DNA of 64,000 nt from Aphrocallistes beatrix (lineage: Eukaryota > Porifera > Hexactinellida > Sceptrulophora > Aphrocallistidae): assembly GCA_963281255.1 (NCBI GenBank), contig OY725494.1, forward strand, positions 4,663,934-4,727,933, written 5' to 3'. The notes under the pieces were generated by a model that had not been told where the DNA came from, did not search any database, and was given only the letters and a program-made list of their open reading frames with translations. Each line of letters opens with the position of its first letter. The stretch's first letter is position 1. Positions 1 to 12,800 of this stretch are shown one piece after another. Made by a program: the position numbers and the translations under genes.

Positions 1-71
1 TTCCATTTTCGGATGAGTCATATGGGCTAAAATCAAGACATCTACAGGCAGTACAAGCTTGTCATAATTGA

Positions 72-399
72 ATACCGTATTTCCCTGAATAAGCGCCGGG
101 GCTCGAAAAACCGTCGGACGCCGGGACATTTTAGTTCTCTGAACATCATATCAAACTAGCATTCTCAGTAGTGGCATAGATACTGTGCTTTTTGAAACAT
201 TACATTATCCTTTTTTAATAGAACTAACATTCTCAGTTGTGGCAAAAATAAAAGTGCCAGTCAATGTAGTAAACAAAAAAAAGAGCGCCGGGTCAAAATA
301 GCGAATGAAAAAAATAAGCGTCGGTTTGAATAAGCGCTGGGTCTAAAGGGTGCACGAAATAAATAAGCGCCCGGGCGCTTATTCGAAGCAATACGGTAT
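72..399. mobile_element. MITE with ATACCGTAT inverted ends
   Basis: The outer ends ATACCGTAT (72) and ATACGGTAT (391-399) are inverted copies. Each is followed inward by an AATAAGCGCC-type subterminal repeat, which recurs several times inside. No coding capacity is seen. The structure fits a non-autonomous DNA transposon; the superfamily is not determined. Confidence 0.55.
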
Positions 400-671
400 G
401 TGGAATTGTACGTACTACTAATCTGGAAATAAACAATGGACAATTAACGAAAAAAAAAAATACTTCATTACAAACTATGCTAAATTATTGAGACTGTGTC
501 TGCATATTTTGATCAGAAATTTGGAATTTGTATTAATTAGTATTGAAATTCCACAATTCTGATCAAAATATACATACAGTCTCTTTATTATTTAGTCTAA
601 AGTTCTGGTTCATTGGAATTTACAATGAACAATGTCGTATCACGGTTCTGGCTGGCAATACTACGTATCAT

Positions 672-860
672 GGGATTATCTAGGAGCGCGAGACGCTTCT
701 TTAGGCGTATGATTTTAAGCCTCAAAGTGTTTAGGAGCGTGAAAATCCAGAATAATACCCAATTTACCCTAATTTATTATGCAAATTATAGATTTAGGCG
801 TATGAAAATTTAGGGATTTTAGATTAGGAGCGTATCTCTGGAGGGCTGTATAATACCCTG
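672..860. mobile_element. GGAGCGT-type MITE, copy 1
   Basis: About 190 bp bounded by ATTATCTAGGAGCG and CGTATCTCTGGAGGGCTGTA. The same sequence recurs at 26693-26884, 51283-51373, 59404-59590 and 62697-62877 in both orientations. The arms are inverted (GGAGCGT/ACGCTCC). There is no open frame of its own; small ORFs across it are chance. Confidence 0.6.
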
Positions 861-883
861 CTACGTATATGATTGCTACTCAC

Positions 884-3800
884 CCTCTCAGTGTACACAG
901 GTGTCTTCTTGGGATCGTTGATGCAGATGAAACTATCTGAGTCACTGCTCTCCTTACTCCAAGAGGAATTCTTAATCACATATTCGTTGCTAGGATTTCT
1001 AACTGCAACTGATTCCGCTATAGGCTCAGTCTCGAGCTCTGGACTGGTGAAGGGAGTGGAGTGGAGCGCTGAGTACAGTTCTGTGGATAATGGAATGACC
1101 GGACAGCTCAGGATGTCTGTCTTTGATTTCAAATCGTCTAGCTAAGAGAAATATAAATAAAATAAACCACAGCATTCTATACACTAAGGAAGTGGTTCCC
1201 AACCTGGGGTCCATGGACCCCTTAGTGGTCCACAGAAGATATCAAGGGTCCACAGGATTCTTAAATTTTGTATTACGGTAAATAGGAGGGGGTCCACAGA
1301 ATGTAGGGAAATTTTTATAGGGGTCCACAGCCCAAAAAGGTTGAAAACCGCTGCACTAAGGCAATGGTACACTCTATCATTTTTGGACCATGGATGGAAG
1401 GTATAGTTTGAGGATTTCTTGACATAGAAATGGATTACCAGCATATTGCGCAACAAGTCATTTTTAAACAAATGACCGTTATATAAATAATGTGGTATGC
1501 TATGATGATATATATTGATAGATGTTAGATATGTAGTGTGAATGAAACAATTTGGAAAGGGAAAGACATTGGCAAATGTTCCATGACATATGCACTCAAT
1601 AACTCCAGCAAATCTTATTTCGTCCAGCGATAAGTATTAGAATTTACGCCTAAAACATCTCTGATTATTCTCATAGGCTTAGACTATGCATTTAATACTA
1701 CGGTGAAACCCTGCATCGAAGTGCGGGTGTATATAATCTGTAGATATAGTGGGATATATGGAATTAGTACCATATGGATAATCGTATAATGACATTACTG
1801 AAACAATGAAAGAAGAAATAAGATACATTCCAAACCTGTGAGCGCGTATCTCCAATCATGGTTCTGTATTCCTCGTTAGCAGACTCCAGCTGTGAGACGT
1901 GTCTCGCTACTCTGGACTGAGATTCGTGGGAGGAGCGTAGCTGCTGTTTCAGCTGACTGTTCTCGTGCCACAAGCTCTGCTGGTGCTCCTTCATCTCCTC
2001 CACAGCGACAGACAACTCCTGGACTCGATCTTCTACAGTCGTAGAGATGCTTAGGGGCGAGTGGAATGTGAATATATTACGAGTAGTACCAGTTATTCAC
2101 CATTTATCGTAGAAATTGAGATTAGTTAAAAATAGAACCCATATTGATTATAAAGACAGTGGAATTTGCTTATTAGCAACTTGGGTTTTGCTCACAAAAT
2201 GGTTGTTAAAAGGGAACAAAAATTTTTAAAAATCTACGCTTGGGACTTGAAAATTGGTTATTAATAGAGCAAATTCCACTGTAGTTACGTACAACAATCA
2301 ACAAAGTATTATAGGAGTTTCCCTATTGAATGAGTAAACAGCACACAAATGATTACAGTAAACTACCCATAAATCACTTCATTTTACATACAAATATGGT
2401 TTCAGACATTTCCTCGAGAACGTAACATGAATGTTGCAACTCTGCTCGGTTATTTATTGGTTGATAAGTGCACAGGAAATTTTGTATTAATGATTATTTT
2501 AGTAATTATAAATATGTATCATTCATTACTCAGTATTACTCAGTCAGTTTAGTTTGATCCAACATATCCTTACTTATAATATGTAATGTTTATTGCAAAT
2601 TAAGTGAAGCCTATCCAAGACACAAATATATATATATAGATAAAATATCAAAATGTATAGAATAAAAATGTTTTCCTTTTTAAAAAGTAGGATAAGTAGA
2701 AAATTTGGAAAGAAAAGTTGCGATCTTCAAGAGAGAAATGTGATTTTCGCAGAAAAGAAAGGCTATTATTGTAATTTAGAATCTTCTCTTCTGAAAAATG
2801 AGAACACTACTACTTGTAGAGCTGTGAAAATACACTCTTGTGCCTTCAATCTAAACAAACAACTTGTAGTAGTCAACAAATTCAGTCGTGAAAACAATTG
2901 CTGTTTCCACATATTCACACTAGAAGGATACCATGTCACATCTTTCGAGAAAAGTCCGTACAAAGTCCCTCTCACCAAAATGACCGCCTTGGCATTCACA
3001 GACAATTCAATAACTGGAATCAGGAGGAGTACAAGAGGATTGAGCTATTCCGACAATGGTGTAGTAAGATCTAAATTGTATACAGAGATTAGAGGGAAGT
3101 TTGTTGATACAGATAGTGAGGGGCACATATATACAGATACGTATAATCATGAAATTATTGTTTACTCTCCTAACTTTGAAATAGTCAACATCTTCCGCGG
3201 TTATAAACAAAGATATGGATCTGTTGGAGGAATTCGGATTCAAAAAGATTTGATGATTGTTTTGTCAAATGAAAATTCCATCCATCTTTTCAATTTAAAA
3301 ACAGGCGATGAAATACATTCAGGAAATACACAACTCAACACAAAGAATCTCACTACAAACACTTGCATGGATAAATTCAATAATATCATCATTTGCATTT
3401 CAAATGGTAACAGAGTTACTTTGAATTATTACCGTCATGGATTCGGGAACAAGGACATTGCATGTGAAACTCCATTCAAAAGTTTACTGTCCAGGAACTT
3501 GTGCGTTCAAGCAATTGCAATCACAGATAACTACCAACTAATGCTAATTTCCAATATGTCTACACATAACATATAATCTTATAATGATAATGGTCAACTT
3601 ATTTAATATTGTGTATTAGGATATCTGCTCATTAAGTTTAATGTAAGAGGATGCTATTGAGGAATGATGAGTTAATTATAGTAATGGATCACGTGTTAGT
3701 AGTAATGTTTTAACGTTAATCAGCAACTCACACAAAATGGTAATGTTTGTAGGTAGATTCTCGACAATTATGCAACAGTTGAAACAGAGTTTAATGCTTA

Positions 3801-6800
3801 CTTTCGAAGAAGTAACAATCTTCATAATTAACCTTGGAACAATGGAGCAATTTCCTAATTATGTTCAAATTAAATTACGTTATTTGAGGTTGTAGTCAAA
3901 AGTTTTGACTCGATTTTTAGTAGCCTTTGTAGAGAAGTATTCACAAGAAACTGCAAGTCTTTCCTCTACAATTGATGCGTATGTAACGTATGCACTCAGA
4001 CAAGTAATTTAGTCATTATTTTATGGTTATAACTAAGGGGGAATCTTTGAGATTTAGTATAAGTGCCTACTCATAGGCGTAACTAATTGGATTTTTTCAC
4101 GGTCAGTTGGGGTGCTGAGATTTGTGAACATATATCAAACTAATGTAGCATGCGGTATGGTGGAAATAGTTCGCAAAAAAACGGAAATAGTTCGACTTTC
4201 CAAAAAAGGAAATAGTTCGCAAAAAAAAAACACCACTAATCCTAATGATAAAAAGTCGAACTATTTCCTAAATCCGCAATTCGAACTATTTCCTTTTTCG
4301 AAAAGTCGAACCATTTCCACATTACCGTGGCATGCCACCCCTGGAGTTACGCCTATGTGCCTACTCTTAATGGCGTTGCATCTTGGAGGTGCCTGTAAAC
4401 ATACAATCAACTCCGCTTATTAATCAGGACAAGTCTCCAGGAACGGAATGGTTTCCGCACTTAAAAGCTAATACTAAATTTCATCGGTTAATTGGGAACT
4501 CTGCTTAACCGGACAAAATATCCGAGAACAAAGTGTCCCGATTAAGCGGAGTCACCTGTTTATTAAATATAGAGATTAATTATTGTCCTGTCGCTACATA
4601 AATATTCCCCTCAGGAAGGGGAGAGCGAAAGAAATTAATAATATAAATATTTCATGAGATATTAACATTAGTCTCCAATATAAATACAATATACAGTGGA
4701 AGCCGCTTAATCGGGAGACGGATAATCGGGAAATCCGCTTAATCGGGACAAGTTGAAAGGGAACGGATTTTTTACATTATAAATTGATCGGTTAATCGGG
4801 ACAACAAATCGGTTAACCCTCGGTTGGCTAGGAATGTTGAAAGTGAAAATGAAAGTACATTGAAAGTGAACATGAAAGTGGGGTTTTCTCTATTTATACT
4901 TTTGAGACGTAGCCAGGCGAGGGTTAATCGGGACAATAATTCCCGTTTAAGCGAAGAAAAACTTTATTTTCCTCCGCTTAATCGGGAATTATTGTCCCGA
5001 TTAAGCAAAGAAAAACTTTCTTCTCCTCCGCTTAATCGGGAATTATTGTCATGTCATGTTAGAAATTCAAAGAGAAAATTAGGAAAGAAATATTCGCTCT
5101 TGAAAAGAAAATGCAAAAATTCTGAGCGAGCGGGTGCAAAATTACATATGCGAAATTTCTCACGAATGGTCAATCGAAACTATGTACATTATGTATATCT
5201 TGAAAACCATAACTCAGAATTAAATAATTAACATTCACAGCTGTTTTGAAAACACTTGATTAATTGGATAAGAGCTAGGACTTCAATCAAACATACATAT
5301 GTCACACCCTTACGCGAATTTATCATCTAAAAAGAAAATCTTGAAAGATAGATAAACGTAGAGTATTGTATTACATACAGGATCCCATATCGAATTTGAA
5401 AATCAGAATATTAGCTAACTTTTAAAATAACAAGGTCCTTTCAGAAGGAGTCCCACATTATTTATTTATTTTTTATTATCATAAAGAATTATTTTATTTA
5501 TTTATAAATTAAATTTCAGGGTTGATAAAAATCGGATTTTTTTTATTTAAATCAGATTTTTTTTAAAAAATTGCTTTTTGTAATCCATTTCACATTCTGT
5601 TATTATTTTGCTAATAAATCCACAATATTGAGATTCAGATAGTTTAATACTATATTATCCATTTAATTTTGCTTGAATTCATGTTATGATTAATTGCAAT
5701 AGAAAAATGTAGAAGAGAAATTTAGTACGCAGTTTTATATAGATAGATTGAGCATTCTGTAGATAAAAACAATCTTAGCCACCTTATCGATTCCAAGTCT
5801 ATTCTTTATGCTGGAATGTATATAGCCAAATGTTGAAAACATGTTGAATGTTGAAAACCGCTCAACTCTTGGCCATGCTGAATAATCTAATTTTTGATAG
5901 TAAGAAAGCCATTGATGAACATTGTTCACAATAATATGTGTGATCATTATAATTCGAATAGAGTCGAGTCTCGTTAATAAGAACCAGGGAATCTTCAAAA
6001 CTTGTACATATTATCCGGAATTCGTATTACCTGAAGTTAATTGCGTGCATTTGTACAGGGAATCAAACCTTGTTCGTCTTAGCGAGAGGCTACATTACTT
6101 TATCAATTGATTTAAATCATTTAAATCAAACAACCCTGCCCACATATTGATCAAAAACTTTCTAGAAGATGTAGTCTTTCCTTATACTTGTAATTATAAA
6201 CAAACAAACATGAATGGAGATTTAGAATAGAAAAGATAAATATCAAGAATAGCAAAAAGTACCCAAATATGGGCAAATTATGATCCAAACTATGTCTGAA
6301 ATAATTTTGTTTAATTTTTCTAAAGTAAACTGACTCTCTATTTTCTCAATTCTCTCTTCGAGGTTTAAGAGTTTATCATCCATTCCCTGGAATTTATTTT
6401 CAATCTTCTTTTCAAGGTTCAATAGTATTTCATCCATACTGTTGAATTTATTCTCAATCTTCTTTTCAAGATTCAATAGTATTTCATCCATACTGTTGAA
6501 TTTATTCTCAATCTTCTTTTCAAGATTCAATAGTATTTCATCCATACTGTTGAATTTATTCTCATTCTTTTCAAGGTTCAATTGTACATTGTCCATTCCC
6601 TGTAATTTATTCTCAAAATTATTCTTGAAAACGGTCAATTCATTTTCAAATTCTCTCTTCAACATCTCGATTTTGTTGTCATTTTGTGTTTGATAATGAA
6701 CAAACACTGAAATTGCCAGCACAATAACTGATAACAGAATCCATACACTACTTAATCCAGTATTTTTCTTCACACTTCTCTGTTCATTGTTCCCAATCAA

Positions 6801-9800
6801 TTTCTTCAGCAACAGCTGTTGGTGGAGAATTTGAAACTCTTTCAGATGTTTATCTATTTCTCTCCTCTTTAGTCGGTTTACCGCACACCCTATTACCTTA
6901 TAAGGACATTCCACACCGCCATTAGGACACACACGTCCTACATGCATATCCATCTCTTCTCTTATGACATCTTGACCACACCCAGCTACACACTTGATTG
7001 GTCGCTTCTTACAGGTGTTGAGATGCTCCATTTGTACTCTCCACTTCACTCCATCGTTACAGTATTGGCATATAGTTATTCTCTCTGGACATTCGTTATT
7101 TTGATGATCTAACACGAATTCTCTTTCCATTACTAATGCACACTTGAGAGAACATTCCAATAACAATTTCTCACACTTTTTCATATGTTCAGTTACATCG
7201 CCGAGTTTTCCTGCCCAATCACATCCCTTTCCTGATAAGGGACATCTGCATTTCTGTTGTGAGACCATTTGCTGTACATTCTCTATGGTTGGGCCTATCG
7301 GATTGTTGGTACAGTAGCGACAAACCATAGCTCGAGCAGTTTTGCAATAAATTCCTTCCCTGATTATACCCTTACACTCAGGACATACCAGGATAAGTTC
7401 AAATTCTTTTGACACCTCTTTCAGCAGTTCTTGCTTGTATCCCCTGGAAACCCCACCCTTTTCTATATATAGTAACGCTGGAATGGAATGTGGAGCTAAC
7501 TTTTCAGTCATTATTCTGCCAATGATAAAGCAAGTGAGGACACCATAGTAGTTGTACACGGTATATGGTGACTATGAACTCGTGCTCTATGGGTACTTAA
7601 TATCCGCATCAATTTCAATACACCGTATATACTACAAGATAGCCTTGATGGTTAAATCTTGAATGATAAAATAATGAATAATCTTTTGAGATTCTTTGCT
7701 CTCGTAGGAGTTATATGGTAGAACAAATACCTTCACTAATCCTTTATTCTAGAATCTCAAATGTCCCCTACTTTGATATTAATTAATACAGGTGACTCTG
7801 CTTAATCGGGTCACTTTGGTCCCGGATATTTTGTCCCGATTAAGCGGAGTTCCCAATTAACCAATGAAATTTAGTATTAACTTCTATGTACGGAACCATT
7901 CCGTTCCTGGAGACTTATCCCGATTTAGTGGAGTTGACTGTATTTTACGATAGAAATTATATTTGAACGGTGCTACGAAGTATTTCATTACTCCCAGGTA
8001 GACTTCTAAGTTTAAACATAGATAGATCCAATATGAATATTTCTCAATGTTATAGTACAGTGGTGTTAGAGCTGTGGCAGCTATGGACGACACATTTTTC
8101 TGTCTAGTATTGTTTAGTATGGGTGGAATGGTCGTACTATTTTGTAATTAAAACACAAAAGTATGGTTAAATAACACTCTGTGCCCTCATATTTAAACTT
8201 CCGTACAAAAATTGTATCCAACAATAGGTGAGCTAATACAGTAGAACTCGGCTAGTACGTACTCATTTCTCAAACCAAAATTCCATTTAATGTATATCTA
8301 GATTCCTATGTAATATCAACTCGGTTAGTACGTATATACGGATAGTACGTACTTTTTTCCGCTTCCCGGAAGGGTACGTCTTATCTGAGTTATACTAATG
8401 CTGAGCAAACCTACTAAATTACCTAAACTATCTTACACACTGGTCACACAATGTTACACATACAATTAGTCAGTAACTACATTCCTGTACAAGATGATTT
8501 GTATTGGCAGTCTGATCCATAAAAACTAAATTTCTTTGGAATTTTCAAGACTTGTTGATTTTCTTACGAGTGCGAAAGAAAGAGCTAAAAACACTCCCAC
8601 ATGTTTCACACATTCTTTCAAATTCAGTTTCCATCTTCTTTGTAAGATCAAATATTTTTTCATCCATAAGGTTAGGCAACTTAAACAAGTAATCTTCAAT
8701 TCTCTCTTTGAGGTTTAAGAGTGCATCATCTTTACTCTGGCCTTCAATTTCAATTTTATCATTGAGGTTCTTCAGTAGCCTGTCTATGCCCTGTAATTTG
8801 TTCTCAATATCATGTTTAAAACTCGTCAGTTCGTCTTTCAAAATTTTGTTGTCATTTTGTGTTTGATAATGAACAAACACTGAAATTCCCAACACAGCCA
8901 CTGATAATACCACAAATAGAGCTGATAGAATCCACACCCTTTCCAATTCATACTTCTTCTTCACACTTCTTCTCTGCTCATTGCTCCCAATCATTTTCTT
9001 CAGCAACAGCTGCTGGTGGAGAATTTGACACTCTTTCAGATGTTCATCTATTTCTCTCTTCGCTATCAGGCCTATATCACACCCTATTACCTTATATGGA
9101 CATTCTACATCTATCAACGACCTTGGACACACATTCATATGCTCAGTTACATCTTCGAGACTTCCTGTCCAATCGCATCCCTCTTCTGATAAGGGACATC
9201 TGCATTTCTGTGTAATGGAACGTGGAACTGACTTCCTAGCCATTTCGATCTAAGATTTGAAGTAAGTAGTATAGTTTGATCATGGAATAATACTTATAGA
9301 ACTGTAGTCCTGTGTGAATACATTCGAGTATCAGTTACATAGCATGATGTAAAGTAACATAGCTATGTAATACGTATTGTATTATATTAAACTATGTGTA
9401 GAAGGATGTTTTGATGGTCTAGCACGAATTCTCTTTGCATTACTAATGAACACTCGAGAGAACATTCCAATAACAATTTCTCACACACGTTCATATGTTG
9501 TTACATCGCCGAGTGTTCCTGCCCAATCACATCCCTTTCCTGATAAGGGACATCTGCATTTCTGTTGTGAGACCATCTGCTGTACATTCTCTATGGTTGG
9601 GCCTATCGGATTGTTGGTACAGTAGCGACAAACCATAGCTCGAGCAGTTTTGCAATAAATTCCTTCCCTGATTATACCTTTACACTCAGGACATACCAGG
9701 ATAAGTTCAAATTCTTTTGACACCTCTTTCAGCAGTTCTTGCTTGTATCCCCTGTAGACCCCGCCCTTTTCTATATATAGTAACGCTGGAATGGAATGTG

Positions 9801-12800
9801 GAACTTTCTAGCCATTATTCTGCCAATGTGATAAAGCGAGTGAGTGACACCATAGTAGTTGTACATGGTATATGGTGACTATGAACCATAGGTTAGTCTA
9901 GGATTTTCTAGTCCAGCACTTTTTTTCGAATGTGACAAAAGTTATATGGCACCCAAACAGGGGTTTATCTTGAAATTCTAGGGGAGGTGGCAACCCAGCA
10001 CCAAAATCAAATCACACTGCGAGCAGGGGAGCCGAACTTTTCGAAATCTATGAGTAATTTAGTTCTAGGGGGGCTCAGCCCTAGAATTTGTATTGTGTCT
10101 ATGGGCCATCTTCGAAACCAGGGGAGGCTCGAGCCCCCTCGGGTTTGGCGCCTATGACTGCAAAACACCTTGGCTCCTCGGACGATACCAGGCTGGCACC
10201 TAGATAAACCCCTGCTATGAACTCGTGATCTATCCTTACTATCAAAACTCGATTAATGTGTATATATGTGTGTGTATATATATATATATATACAGTCTGT
10301 CTCAGAAAAATCTGGAATTACTTAACTAGGCGTAATTAATAAAGTTTTGAAGATACAATTTCAAACGAAACCTATAATTCAAATAAAACTATTTAACTTT
10401 AATATTTTATTTTATAACCAGTCTACCACTGCCTACTTTCCTTTCGCAAGATAAAATTTTCTTCAAACGTGACAAAATCTCATAAATAGTCGATAAGGAT
10501 ACGCCCACAATACGTGAAATTTCTTTAGCTGAATGCTTTTTACCATCTAAACGTATCATGACGTGTTTACGCAACTCAATTTTTGACATCTCGATTGAAA
10601 TAAACTAGTCAGTAAGCAGAAAAATATAGATTATTGAATATGTTCAATAGATAGGAGCAAAAATAATTTATGATGACGTAATCGCAATTAAAGAGCAAAT
10701 ATTTTGGGAAAAAAAATTTCAAAATGTTGGCTAAAATGATGCTTAGAATGAAGACTACTCTTTACACGCATATTCGAAGAGAGAATTAACCTATATCACT
10801 ATCTTTGATAAAAGGAATATTATGGCTGTATATAAACCGAAATTCCAGATTTTTCTGAGACAGACTGTATATATCCATATTAAAACTCGATTAATATTTA
10901 TATACAGTCAACTCCCGTTATATCGAACACGGATATATCGAAATACCCGCTTATATCGAAGTTAATTAACAACCCCAAAGCAATCTCATTCAATCTAATT
11001 TATATGAATTCGCTTATATCGAAATTCCGCTTATATCGAAAGAAGGAACTTTCCCCAGTGATAATATACAGTTTTAATCCGGTTATATCGTCGAACACAT
11101 AAATTTAATAGAATCTGTATACTAACATATCTCACATATGATGCAACTATCATCAAAAAATGATTACTCATCACTTTGTTATGATGTCATTATTACGCAT
11201 CAAAATTTTAAAAATTGACAATTTTGGTGATTTTTCGTGCGATATCGATCATAACAGTAGGACAGACATATTTAGAGATGCTATCTCCCTTATAATTTAC
11301 CAATGTGATCCCAGCTGCGCAGCGTAAGCAGGCGAAGCGCGCTTGTGGGTATTTAATATCCGTATCAATTTCAAAATATTACTACAAGATAGTCTTGATG
11401 GTTAAATCTTGAATGATAAATTAATGAATAATCTTTTGGGATACTTTGCTCTCGTAGGAGTTATACGGTAGAACAAATACTTTCACTAATCCTTTATTCT
11501 AGAATCTCAAATGTCCCCTATTTTGATATTACTTAATACAGGTGACTCCGCTTAATCGGGACACTTTGGTCCCGGATATTTTGTCCCGATTAAGCGGAGT
11601 TCCCAATTAACCGATGAAATTTAGTATTAACTTCTATGTAGGGAACCATTCCGTTCCTGGAGACTTGTCCCGATTAAGCGGAGTTGACTGTATTTTACGA
11701 TAGAAATTATATTTGAACGGTACTACGAAATATTTCATTACTCCCAGGTAGACTTCTAATTTTAAACTTAGATAAGTCTAATATTAATATTTCTCAACGT
11801 TATAGTACAGTGGTGTTAGAGCTGTGGCAGCTATGGACGACACACTTTTTCTGTTCAGTATGTTTAGTATGGGTGGGATGGCCGTACTATTTTTAGTAAT
11901 TAATATTAACACTAAAGTATGGTTAAATGACACTCCGTTCCCTCATATTTCAACTTCCGTAAAAAGTATCTAACAATTGGCTAGCCAATAACATGCATTA
12001 ATGCTGACAAACCTAATACTAAACTATCTAATACATTAAACACACAATGTCACACATACAATTAGTAGTCGGCAGTCTGAGCCATATAAACTAAATACTT
12101 AAATTTCAAAACATTCCGATTAAATGCTTAGTAGTGCTGCCAAAAACATAGCCAAGTATGTCCATTATAACGCCTTGGAAAGATCTGGATTCAGTTTTTT
12201 CATACATTCTTTCAAATGCACTTCGCATCTTATTTTCAAGAGCAGATATTTTTTCATTGAAAAGGGTACGCAAATCAAACACATTCTTTTCAATTTTCCC
12301 TTCCAGTTTTAAGAGTGCATTGTCTTTACTCTGGGATTCAATCTCAATTTTATTTTTGAGGTCTTTCAGCAGAATGTCTTTCTTCTGGAATTCAATTTCA
12401 ATCTTATTTTTGAGGTCTTTCAGTAGATTGTCTTTATTTTGGGATTCAATTTCAATTTTATTTTTGAGGTTCTTCAGTGTATTTTCCATTCCCTGCAATT
12501 TTTTCTCAATATTATTTTTAAAACTCTTCAGTTCGCCTTTCAAAATCCCGATTTTGTCGTCATTTTGTGTTTGATACTGAACAAACACTCCCAACACAAT
12601 CACTGATAATACCACAATCACTGATAATAGAATCCACACACTTTCTAATCCACACATCTTCACACTTCTTCTCTGTCCATTGCTCCCAATCATTTTCTTC
12701 AGCAACAGCTGCTGATGGAGAATTTGACACTCTTTCAGATGTCTATCTAACTCTCCTCTCATTAGCCGGTTTTGCTTACATCCTATTACCTTATATGGAC

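Noticed and set aside
873-1145. 90-codon plus-strand frame
   Set aside because: Opposite strand of the last coiled-coil exon, whose splice phases fit the minus strand.
4824-5231. 135-codon plus-strand frame
   Set aside because: Runs through CTTAATCGGG transposon repeats and encodes only repeat-derived segments.
12158-12574. 138-codon plus-strand frame, and similar frames at 14395-14788 and 6442-6693
   Set aside because: They are antisense shadows of the tandem coiled-coil repeats; the Phe/Ser/Ile-rich product has no domain and repeats with the 54-bp unit.
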